Source: Alcanivoracaceae bacterium
Lineage (GTDB): Bacteria > Pseudomonadota > Gammaproteobacteria > Pseudomonadales > Alcanivoracaceae
Direction of reading: 5' to 3'
Assembly: GCA_027324795.1 (NCBI GenBank)
Contig: DAHVSB010000006.1
Location: 1 to 54,474, forward strand
DNA: 54,474 bases
Positions 48,218-54,474 of this stretch are shown here, one piece after another. Position numbers and translations under genes: made by a program. Below the pieces are notes generated by a model that was given only the letters and a program-made list of their open reading frames with translations, had not been told where the DNA came from and did no database searches. How positions within the stretch are numbered: the first letter of the stretch is position 1; every line of letters starts with the position of its first letter.

Positions 48218-48604
48218 ATGTATTCCATGAGCTTTGTACCACGGTTTTCAGAAACCGACGCCTTTGGACACATTAATAACACAGTGCTAAATGTTTGGTT
48301 TGAAGCCGCGCGCGGCCCTTTATTTGAAATTTTTTATGATAAGAATGAAAGCTTACAAACCATGAATTTAATTTTGGCGCGTACTGAAGTGGATTTCGTC
48401 GCACAAATCTTTTATGGCCACGAAGTAGAAGTACAAACGCACATTGAGAGTATTGGCAACTCATCTTTCGTGGTGGCCCATGAGGCATATCAGAAGGGGG
48501 AACTCGTGGCTAAGGGTAAGGCTGTGCAAGTGCACTTTGATCACGACACTCAACGCAGCAAACCACTCACTGAAGAACTTAAAGAGCGGCTCTTACAGCT
48601 ATAA
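48218..48604 (+). CDS. 4HBT-family acyl-CoA thioesterase
   Basis: 128 residues with a single hotdog fold. The family signature near the N-terminus, RFSETDAFGHINNTVLNVWFE, contains the catalytic Asp and the following His/Asn pattern, as in 4-hydroxybenzoyl-CoA thioesterase and YbgC-like proteins. The later DFVAQIFYGHEVEVQTHI and KAVQVHFDHDTQR segments form the remaining strands. AAGGAG precedes the ATG. It lies between ybbP and convergent fadI; with TesA it is one of two thioesterase genes here. The acyl-CoA substrate is not evident. Confidence 0.88.
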   Translation: MYSMSFVPRFSETDAFGHINNTVLNVWFEAARGPLFEIFYDKNESLQTMNLILARTEVDFVAQIFYGHEVEVQTHIESIGNSSFVVAHEAYQKGELVAKGKAVQVHFDHDTQRSKPLTEELKERLLQL

Positions 48605-48607
48605 AAC

Positions 48608-48636
48608 ACTGCAGGGCCGAAGCCCTGCATATTTCG
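48608..48636. terminator. Hairpin between convergent thioesterase gene and fadI
   Basis: TGCAGGGC (48610-48617) and GCCCTGCA (48622-48629) form a perfect 8 bp stem with loop CGAA. The T-tracts on either side (TATTTC rightward, GTGTTTTAT leftward) are short, so it may work in both directions with moderate strength. Confidence 0.55.
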
Positions 48637-48637
48637 C

Positions 48638-49939
48638 TTACTCGGACTCAAGCACCATGGCCACACCAATACCACCCGCCGCACAAGCAGTGGTGAGGGC
48701 TAAACCACCGCCACGGCGTTTTAACTCATTAACCGTTTGGCTGATAATGCGCGCCCCTGTAGCGCCAAATGGGTGACCGTAAGCAATGGAACCGCCATTT
48801 ACGTTTAGTTTGCTGCGATCCACAGCACCAGGCGCTGACAAGCCCGTGTATTGCTGCACATAAGCTTCATCTTCAAAGCCTCGCAAGTTACACGCAATCT
48901 GGCCCGCAAAGGCTTCGTGCATATCAATAATGTCCAGGTCGTCCATGGTAATGCCCGCACGAATCAACGCCATGGGCGCCGCTAATACGGGCCCCATGAG
49001 CAAATCATCTGCTGGGGTTTTAGCCGCAAATCCATAAGAACGAATATAACCTAGCGGCTCATATCCCAGTGCCTTTGCCTTACGCTCACTCATCAGCAAT
49101 AAAGCCCCAGCGCCATCCGTAAGTGGACTGCTATTAGCAGCAGTAACAGAGCCCGTTTCACGATCAAACACGGGTTTCAGTTTGTCATAGCCGCTACGCT
49201 CTGAATGAGTACGCACTAAGTTATCTTCTTTGATTGGCGTGCCATCAGGCAAAAAAGCAGTCATCACCTCATTATCTAAGCGACCTTCCGCCCAAGCACG
49301 GGCGGCGTTGGTATGAGAAGCATGAGCAATGTCATCTTGCTCCTGGCGGCTAATGCCCCACTTTTTCACCATTTTCTCGGTGCTTTCGCCCATGGTTTCA
49401 CCCACAGAATACTCCGTGATAGAAGGGGCTTGAGGAAGCATATCTTTGAGTTTTAGCTTACTTAACAAGCGCACTTTTTCTTTTATGGTTTTAGCGAAAT
49501 TCACATCGCGCAAAGTGGCGCTAAATTCAGCAGACAAGGGAACGCGAACATGGCTAGTGGAATCCACGCCCCCAGCAATACCAATATCGGTGTAACCCGC
49601 CACAATGTTATCCGCCAAGCTAGCTGCAGTTTGGAAGCTAGTGGCGCAGGCACGGGTGATAGAATAAGCATCAAGTCCATCGAGCCCCAGCGCTAAGGCA
49701 ATTTCGCGGCCAATAAAAGGTGCCTCTGGCATCATCACCGTCATACCAAACACCAGCTGCTCTACCTCAGCTTGGCTTAGGTTGTTACGGTTCATTAACT
49801 CTTTAACCACCATGGCGCCTAAATCAATGGCATTCACATCTTTAAAATGAGTGGCAATACGTGCAAAAGGGGTACGCAAACCATCAACAATGGCCACACG
49901 ACCACCGCGGCCCGCTAAATTCATCCGACGAACAGGCAT
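48638..49939 (-). CDS. fadI: 3-ketoacyl-CoA thiolase FadI
   Basis: About 433 residues, close to E. coli FadI (436) and alignable with it along its length; FadI acts with FadJ in anaerobic or alternative beta-oxidation. Thiolase residues: nucleophilic Cys in RACATSFQTAASLA (about 98), MHEAFAGQIACN, His in GHPFGATGARI and Cys in TACAAGGIG. The start at 49939 follows AAGGAG; the frame extends 30 bp upstream without support. No fadJ is adjacent. A dyad-symmetric site overlaps its probable promoter, suggesting repression. Confidence 0.93.
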   Translation of the reverse strand: MPVRRMNLAGRGGRVAIVDGLRTPFARIATHFKDVNAIDLGAMVVKELMNRNNLSQAEVEQLVFGMTVMMPEAPFIGREIALALGLDGLDAYSITRACATSFQTAASLADNIVAGYTDIGIAGGVDSTSHVRVPLSAEFSATLRDVNFAKTIKEKVRLLSKLKLKDMLPQAPSITEYSVGETMGESTEKMVKKWGISRQEQDDIAHASHTNAARAWAEGRLDNEVMTAFLPDGTPIKEDNLVRTHSERSGYDKLKPVFDRETGSVTAANSSPLTDGAGALLLMSERKAKALGYEPLGYIRSYGFAAKTPADDLLMGPVLAAPMALIRAGITMDDLDIIDMHEAFAGQIACNLRGFEDEAYVQQYTGLSAPGAVDRSKLNVNGGSIAYGHPFGATGARIISQTVNELKRRGGGLALTTACAAGGIGVAMVLESE

Positions 49940-49985
49940 ACAAAGCTCCTTGAAAATTGCTAGCGCCACTAGCTTACGCCAGCAG

Positions 49986-50042
49986 CTTTACATTGAACAA
50001 TGTCAATGTGTCGCAGTGTAAAGCGCAGAGATACAACGTCAA
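49986..50042 (-). promoter_or_regulatory. Promoter and candidate operator of fadI
   Basis: Reading leftward, TTGACG (50042-50037) and TACACT (50020-50015) are 16 bp apart, a plausible sigma-70 promoter. Overlapping the -10 and start region is an imperfect long dyad, CTTTACATTG (49986-49995) against CAGTGTAAAG (50014-50023), matching at 9 of 10 positions. Inside it is a perfect ACATTG-AA-CAATGT (49990-50003). The position suits a repressor operator, for example of a TetR-type acyl-CoA-responsive regulator, but no known consensus was recognised. Confidence 0.5.
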
Positions 50043-50082
50043 CGCCGTAGCGACAAGCCGTTGGCTGCCTATATCTCTCCGC

Positions 50083-51330
50083 CTAGGCACGCAAACGGGT
50101 TCGCAGCGTCCCCCAACCTCCTTCAAGGCTAGTCATTAACAGCGACTTCAACCCTGATTCATTGGGTTTAGGATGCTTACCATTACCTAGCCGACGTAAT
50201 TGACGGCCATACCACATGACTTCCATCATGGCGGCATCGTCCACCATTTTAATACCTGTGCTAATAGGTTTTACTTGGTGTCGGCTAGGTTGGCCAGAGA
50301 GCAAACGTTTAGGTGCCTCGGGTTCGATAGCTAGCAAACGCGCAATGCCAACAAAATCCACCGCCCCACTGGCCAAGGCCCCTTCCATGCCTTCGGGCGA
50401 GCGAAAGCCACCCGTTACCACCAATGGTGTGGAAGTGGTTTGACGTGCTTTTTCAGCAAACTCAAGAAAGTAAGCTTCCCGCTTTAGTGTGGATTCTTTT
50501 TTAGGGTATTCTTTCCCCGTCATGGCAGGTTCCTCGTAAGTCCCGCCTGAGATTTCTATCAAATCCATACCAGCGGCACTAAGCTCGCGAATCACCTCTA
50601 AAGATTCTTCTTCGGTAAAACCACCGCGCTGAAAATCAGCCGAGTTTAATTTAATGCCCACGGGGAATTCATCACCTACTTGACGGCGAATCTCCTTGTA
50701 CACTTCCAACACAAAGCGGCGACGATTTTCTGCATTACCGCCCCATTGGTCGGTGCGCTGATTATGGTGACCTGACAAAAACTGACTCACCAAATAACCA
50801 TGGGCGCCATGGATTTGCACTCCAGAGAAACCGGCTTTTTTTGCAATGGCAGCGCTGCGGCCAAAACGTTGGATAATATCGAGGATTTCTTCTTCGGTGA
50901 GTGCCCGCGGTGTAGCAAACACATTTCTCAGTTCAGGGGCAAAAGGAATCGCAGAAGGGCCGACTGGGTCTTTCACTAGGGTGCGCAGCACCTGCTTACC
51001 TGGGTGATTAAGCTGCACCCATAGCTGAGTGTCATTCTGAGTACCTGCCTGCGCCCATTGCTTTAGCATGGGAAAATCCCGTTCATCCTCCATAACAAGG
51101 TTACCCGGCTCGCCCAAGTGGCGACGATCCACCATCACATTACCTGTGACTAGTAGCCCTACACCACCTCTCGCCCAACGATCATACAAGCGTATTAGCT
51201 GTGGCGTCATGCGATTATCCCAAGTCCCCAGCCCTTCACTCATGGCTGATTTAAACAAACGGTTCTTTACCACCGCACCACTGGGCAATGTGAAAGGTTG
51301 ATTTAATTGTGTTGGTTTTTCCTGACTCAT
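50083..51330 (-). CDS. NADH:flavin oxidoreductase, old-yellow-enzyme family
   Basis: 415 residues, one FMN-binding TIM barrel. Family landmarks are NRLFKSAMSEGLG (about 23-35), the substrate-binding HGAHGYLVSQFLSGHHNQRTD region (about 174-194) followed by WGGNAENRRRF, and the phosphate-binding VVTGGFRSPEGM near residue 303. The C-terminal iron-sulfur and FAD domain of 2,4-dienoyl-CoA reductase is missing, so this is the short ene-reductase type. It probably reduces activated double bonds of unknown substrates. It starts 9 bp downstream of the MFS gene on the same strand. Confidence 0.88.
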   Translation of the reverse strand: MSQEKPTQLNQPFTLPSGAVVKNRLFKSAMSEGLGTWDNRMTPQLIRLYDRWARGGVGLLVTGNVMVDRRHLGEPGNLVMEDERDFPMLKQWAQAGTQNDTQLWVQLNHPGKQVLRTLVKDPVGPSAIPFAPELRNVFATPRALTEEEILDIIQRFGRSAAIAKKAGFSGVQIHGAHGYLVSQFLSGHHNQRTDQWGGNAENRRRFVLEVYKEIRRQVGDEFPVGIKLNSADFQRGGFTEEESLEVIRELSAAGMDLIEISGGTYEEPAMTGKEYPKKESTLKREAYFLEFAEKARQTTSTPLVVTGGFRSPEGMEGALASGAVDFVGIARLLAIEPEAPKRLLSGQPSRHQVKPISTGIKMVDDAAMMEVMWYGRQLRRLGNGKHPKPNESGLKSLLMTSLEGGWGTLRTRLRA

Positions 51331-51339
51331 GTATTACTC

Positions 51340-52524
51340 CTACGCGTGGGCTAACGATGGTTTGGTGATCTCTTGCGCCAACACCATTGCCGTGGTGATG
51401 AGCATAAAGCTTAAAGCAGCCCAAAAAACACCTACTGCCATATGCTGATCTAAGAGGTAGCCAAACAATAAGGGGCCAAGCACGCCACCCATATTAAATC
51501 CCGTGGAAACAATGCCAAAGGTACGCCCTTCTGCTCCCACAGGCGATGCCGCGCGCACCAACATATCTCGCGATGGCGCCACCACACCGGTTAAAAAGCC
51601 AATCATACCCAATAGCACCACCAAGCTAATACCTGCTAAAGGTAGATAAATCAGCACCGCCACGAGTAATGCCGCCAATGCAAAAGCAACAGCCGCTAAA
51701 AACCCATGCTTTTCAGTTTTATCTGCCAATACGCCACCGCTGAGCACGCCGATGGCGCTAGCAAACAAAAATGCCGTTAGCGCTTGGTTGGCATTGCGCA
51801 AATTAATCTCAAACCCTTCCACCAACGCTGCGGAAGAAAACTTTTCTAGCCCGCCGGTGCTTAGGCTCAGCATTAAAAACAACAGCGTTAACCCCGCAAT
51901 GGTGTTGAAAGGTATTTTTACTGGACGAGTTTGGCTGTCCCCCACTACTTGTGGTGACGCAGAGGCCGCCACAGGCACTGGGTAAAAATATAAAAACGCC
52001 AAGGCAATCACGGCTAACCATGCCGCCACCGCAAAAGCTGCACTGATATTTAGCCACAATGCCACACCCACCAATAATGGCGGCGTGGCAGCCGCCCCAA
52101 GAAATCCGGCGAACGTATGAATTGAAAATGCACGGCCCATTTTTTTAGCTTCCGTGCCCTGCGACAATAACGCATAATCCGCAGGGTGATACACACCATT
52201 GGCAACACCGGCCGTTCCCATGGCAAATAGCAAACAATAATAAGTGGGAAATATCGCCAACAGCGCAAAACTCCCCGCGCCCACGCCAAGTGCGGCCATT
52301 AACATACGCCTAGCGCCCCACTTGTCCACCATAAACCCAAGGGGGGCCTGCACCACGGCAGAAACCACATTAAAAACAGCAATGGCAATGCCTAGCTCAA
52401 TAAAACTCACTCCCATCATGGCAGGCAGCAAAGGCAACAAAGCAGGCACCGCCATAATATGCACATGGCTTACAAAATGCGCCGCTGCCACTTGGCTTAA
52501 TACTTTCGTACTTTTCACAAACAC
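51340..52524 (-). CDS. Major facilitator superfamily transporter
   Basis: 394 residues with about twelve hydrophobic segments. The MFS loop motif between helices 2 and 3 is present in GFMVDKWGARRML (about 63-75). The NGVYHPADYALLSQG segment (about 112-126) resembles the fosmidomycin-resistance (Fsr) and related drug or sugar-efflux groups. The C-terminal half has GVLADKTEKHG as the symmetric loop. The substrate is unknown. It probably forms a two-gene unit with the downstream flavin oxidoreductase; whether the two functions are related is not evident. Confidence 0.87.
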   Translation of the reverse strand: MFVKSTKVLSQVAAAHFVSHVHIMAVPALLPLLPAMMGVSFIELGIAIAVFNVVSAVVQAPLGFMVDKWGARRMLMAALGVGAGSFALLAIFPTYYCLLFAMGTAGVANGVYHPADYALLSQGTEAKKMGRAFSIHTFAGFLGAAATPPLLVGVALWLNISAAFAVAAWLAVIALAFLYFYPVPVAASASPQVVGDSQTRPVKIPFNTIAGLTLLFLMLSLSTGGLEKFSSAALVEGFEINLRNANQALTAFLFASAIGVLSGGVLADKTEKHGFLAAVAFALAALLVAVLIYLPLAGISLVVLLGMIGFLTGVVAPSRDMLVRAASPVGAEGRTFGIVSTGFNMGGVLGPLLFGYLLDQHMAVGVFWAALSFMLITTAMVLAQEITKPSLAHA

Positions 52525-52575
52525 TCCTCAGTGATTATTGCAGCAGCAATTGTGCCACAAGCTAAAAGCGAGGCA

Positions 52576-52611
52576 TAAAAAAACCCTTTGGCCTGAACAC
52601 CAAAGGGTTGT
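52576..52611 (-). terminator. Rho-independent terminator after the PF10118 gene
   Basis: Reading leftward, AACCCTTTGG pairs with CCAAAGGGTT (10 bp perfect stem, 8-base loop) and is followed by a run of T. It starts about 20 bp after the stop at 52629. Confidence 0.9.
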
Positions 52612-52628
52612 TGTTAAAGTAGGATAAA

Positions 52629-53501
52629 TTAAGCGCTGAGCTTCTCGTGATAGGCCAAGAAGTTATCAAGCTGCTCTAAGTGGTGACGGTTATCATGATC
52701 CCAAGGATGGAAGCCAGGCTTAAAGTAAGAGAAGTAGTTACCTAGCTGACGACGTAACATACCAATATCGCCCACGGTGTAACGTAAAAACTTACGCCAA
52801 CCATCCACATTGGTGAGCTGACCTTCTGTTCTTAGCACCTGTAAAAAAGTTGGGATAACTAAACCCCAGAAGATCACAGTAGCAGCCACCAAGCCAAAGC
52901 TACGGATGCCATAAGCTTTCCAGTCATCGCCCATGACAGCTTCCCACACATCATAAGCCACCGCCTTGTGCTCTACTTCTTCTAGAGCATGCCAGCGCCA
53001 TAGGGCTGCATAATGTGGATCTGCACCGGCTGAAACTCGTTCATCCGACAACACAGCTTCACCCAACAAGGCAGTGAAGTGTTCTAGTGCAATGGTAGCC
53101 GACAAGCACAAGGAAGCTGGTAAGTGCTCGCTAGCGCCTTCTAAAATACGCTGTACGAGCTTTTCAAACTTAGCACCCACAGGCACTCGGCTAAAGAAAG
53201 CATCGTTATAAGTTTCGTGCTCACGGCCATGCATAGCTTCTTGGCCAATAAAAGCTGTTACCGCTTTTTTGAGCTCAGGGTCAGTGATTTGTGAGCGATA
53301 GTGGCGCACACTGCGAATAAAGAAACGCTCACCAATCGGTAATACTGTGGAAAAAGTATTTAAAAAGTTGGTGAAAATGGGGCCTGCTGCCCAGTGCCAT
53401 TCACCAATAATTTCAGGGTCAAGTTTAAAGTTTAAGTCACGACGTGTAGGCTGCATCATGGACTTTACAGCTGCAATGCTGAGTTTTGGCAGTTTGGTCA
53501 T
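52629..53501 (-). CDS. Predicted metal-dependent hydrolase (PF10118/COG3687)
   Basis: 290 residues of the family annotated as metal-dependent hydrolase, which looks like a ferritin-like di-iron fold. Metal-ligand-type motifs are QEAMHGREHETYN (about 87-99), ATIALEHFTALLGE (about 138-150) and HALEEVEHKAVAYD (about 171-184), i.e. Glu and ExxH pairs on successive helices. One hydrophobic helix (about 207-224) may be membrane-associated. Members are often found with lipid-metabolism genes; the reaction is not established. GGGAG lies upstream of the ATG, and a good promoter precedes it. Confidence 0.82.
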   Translation of the reverse strand: MTKLPKLSIAAVKSMMQPTRRDLNFKLDPEIIGEWHWAAGPIFTNFLNTFSTVLPIGERFFIRSVRHYRSQITDPELKKAVTAFIGQEAMHGREHETYNDAFFSRVPVGAKFEKLVQRILEGASEHLPASLCLSATIALEHFTALLGEAVLSDERVSAGADPHYAALWRWHALEEVEHKAVAYDVWEAVMGDDWKAYGIRSFGLVAATVIFWGLVIPTFLQVLRTEGQLTNVDGWRKFLRYTVGDIGMLRRQLGNYFSYFKPGFHPWDHDNRHHLEQLDNFLAYHEKLSA

Positions 53502-53561
53502 GGTCTTTCTCCCTATGTTTATTTTGTAGTGCTACTTATTTTTTCTTAGCGCTTGCAACCA

Positions 53562-53589
53562 ATGATATAGCGAATGTATCAGTTGCCAA
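53562..53589 (-). promoter_or_regulatory. Sigma-70-type promoter of the PF10118 gene
   Basis: Reading leftward, TTGGCA (53589-53584) and TATCAT (53567-53562) match the -35 and -10 consensus at five of six positions each, with 16 bp spacing. The start site would be about 54 bp before the ATG. Confidence 0.55.
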
Positions 53590-53642
53590 TGACAAAGACG
53601 CGCAAAGCATGACCAAAACTGCCTTTTACCAAGTCTCAAAGG

Positions 53643-53675
53643 TCAATAGACCTTTTAATTCAATAGGTTAAAAGG
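53643..53675. repeat. Nested direct and inverted repeats between copA and the PF10118 gene
   Basis: TCAATAG occurs at 53643-53649 and 53660-53666. CCTTTTAA (53651-53658) and TTAAAAGG (53668-53675) form an 8 bp inverted repeat around the second copy. There is no T-run for copA termination, so an operator is as likely as a terminator. Confidence 0.4.
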
Positions 53676-53712
53676 CCAAAACCTGTGCTTTGTATTGTTA
53701 ACAATCCAGTAT

Positions 53713-54474
53713 TCACACTTGTAAAGGCGCGTATTTACGTAATCTAAGCGCGTTTCCAAGCACAAAAACACTGGACAATGCCATAGCGCCGGCCGCAAAT
53801 TCAGGCGCAAGCAAAATACCAAATGCTGGGTAAAGCACCCCCGCTGCCACGGGAATCAGCGCGGTATTGTAAGCAAACGCCCAAAACAGATTTTGGCGGA
53901 TGTTGCGCAACGTAGCCTGTGATAAAGCAATCGCTGTGGGGACGCCACGTAAGTCACCGGACATCAATACCACCTCAGCTGCTTCCATGGCCACATCGGT
54001 GCCCGTGCCAATGGCGATGCCCACTTCGGCCGCCGCTAAGGCTGGCGCGTCGTTAATGCCATCGCCCACAAAGGCCACTTGGCCATGGGCTTGGCGCAAA
54101 CGCTCCACCGCTTCCACTTTGCCATCAGGCAATACTTCCGCCACCACTTCATCAATGCCCAAACGCTTGGCAATGGCATTAGCAGTGTGCTGGTTATCGC
54201 CGGTAATCATGGCAACTTTGAGCCCAATGGCATGCAGAGCTTGAATGGCCGTTGGGGTGGTTTCTTTTATTGGGTCTGCCACGGCAATAATGGCCGCCAG
54301 TTTGCCATCAATGGCGGCATACATGGGGGTCTTCCCTTCCTCCCCTAAGGCTTGAGCTTTGGCGCTGAATGCTTCTACAGAAAGCCCGAGTTTGGTCATT
54401 AAACGGTCGGCACCAATATGAATATCATGGCCCTCCACTTGGGCGCGCACACCAAACCCCGTAATGGATTCAAA
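53713..54474 (-). CDS. copA: Copper-translocating P-type ATPase, C-terminal part (cut by window edge)
   Basis: The frame runs out of the window at 54474; 253 C-terminal residues are present. They cover the end of the nucleotide-binding domain ([27 protein letters not shown]), the hinge [20 protein letters not shown] with the conserved Asp, and the last two transmembrane helices. The Cu(I)-site residues are visible as the Tyr-Asn pair in [13 protein letters not shown] and Met and Ser in [17 protein letters not shown]. This is the P1B-1 type that exports Cu(I) from the cytoplasm. Metal-binding N-terminal domains and the CPC motif lie outside the window. Confidence 0.92.
   Translation of the reverse strand, partial: FESITGFGVRAQVEGHDIHIGADRLMTKLGLSVEAFSAKAQALGEEGKTPMYAAIDGKLAAIIAVADPIKETTPTAIQALHAIGLKVAMITGDNQHTANAIAKRLGIDEVVAEVLPDGKVEAVERLRQAHGQVAFVGDGINDAPALAAAEVGIAIGTGTDVAMEAAEVVLMSGDLRGVPTAIALSQATLRNIRQNLFWAFAYNTALIPVAAGVLYPAFGILLAPEFAAGAMALSSVFVLGNALRLRKYAPLQV

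Overview
The window is a continuous stretch of gammaproteobacterial chromosome. It is densely packed, has many 1-4 bp gene overlaps and moderate base composition, and its proteins look most like Pseudomonadales/Oceanospirillales members. Support for this comes from the short-form HisG, the Lpt, Mla, Mre and GatCAB proteins, PtsN/RapZ, TldD/PmbA, FadBA and FadI, and ZapE/ZapG. I cannot name genus or species. I saw no rRNA, tRNA, insertion sequence, prophage or CRISPR array.

Layout. (1) 1-3088, minus: hisD (partial), hisG, murA, ibaG and mlaC. (2) 3292-8429, plus: Kdo and lipopolysaccharide-transport genes kdsD-kdsC-lptC-lptA-lptB, then hpf-ptsN-rapZ. (3) 8430-19161: pmbA, darP, a lone cyclic-nucleotide-binding protein, tldD, yhdP, maf and mreDCB. 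(4) 19475-26030, plus: gatCAB with an enoyl-CoA-hydratase-like gene, then a large MscS-type channel. (5) 26277-31064: fadBA, then convergent hemN with an Anr/Fnr-like site upstream. (6) 31258-40050: the accessory-looking part. A large Ig-like lipoprotein and an OmpA-family protein (minus) are divergent from a 1063-residue NTPase/BTAD regulator, a protein with a degenerate receiver domain, and a small MglA/CvnD-type GTPase (plus). (7) 40047-54474: zapE, an alpha/beta hydrolase, zapG, a cation-efflux transporter, a DUF924 protein, tesA divergent from ybbA-ybbP, a thioesterase, fadI, an old-yellow-enzyme-like reductase, an MFS transporter, a PF10118 protein and a partial copper ATPase.

The housekeeping blocks serve the cell envelope (peptidoglycan precursor, lipopolysaccharide transport, rod shape, phospholipid trafficking) and fatty-acid metabolism (FadBA, FadI, thioesterases, enoyl-CoA hydratase homologue, PF10118 protein). 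Several genes usually embedded in these conserved blocks are missing here: mlaFED and mlaB around mlaC, rpoN between lptB and hpf, npr after rapZ, and rng between maf and yhdP.

The best candidate for an undescribed system is 31258-40050. A two-gene outer-membrane/surface module (OmpA-like porin plus a lipoprotein of four Ig-like domains and a duplicated acidic leucine-rich tail) faces a three-gene control module. That module is a MalT-like NTPase fused to a C-terminal winged helix and BTAD, a pseudo-receiver protein, and a small GTPase with His where the catalytic Gln normally sits. That these five genes work together is inference from layout alone.
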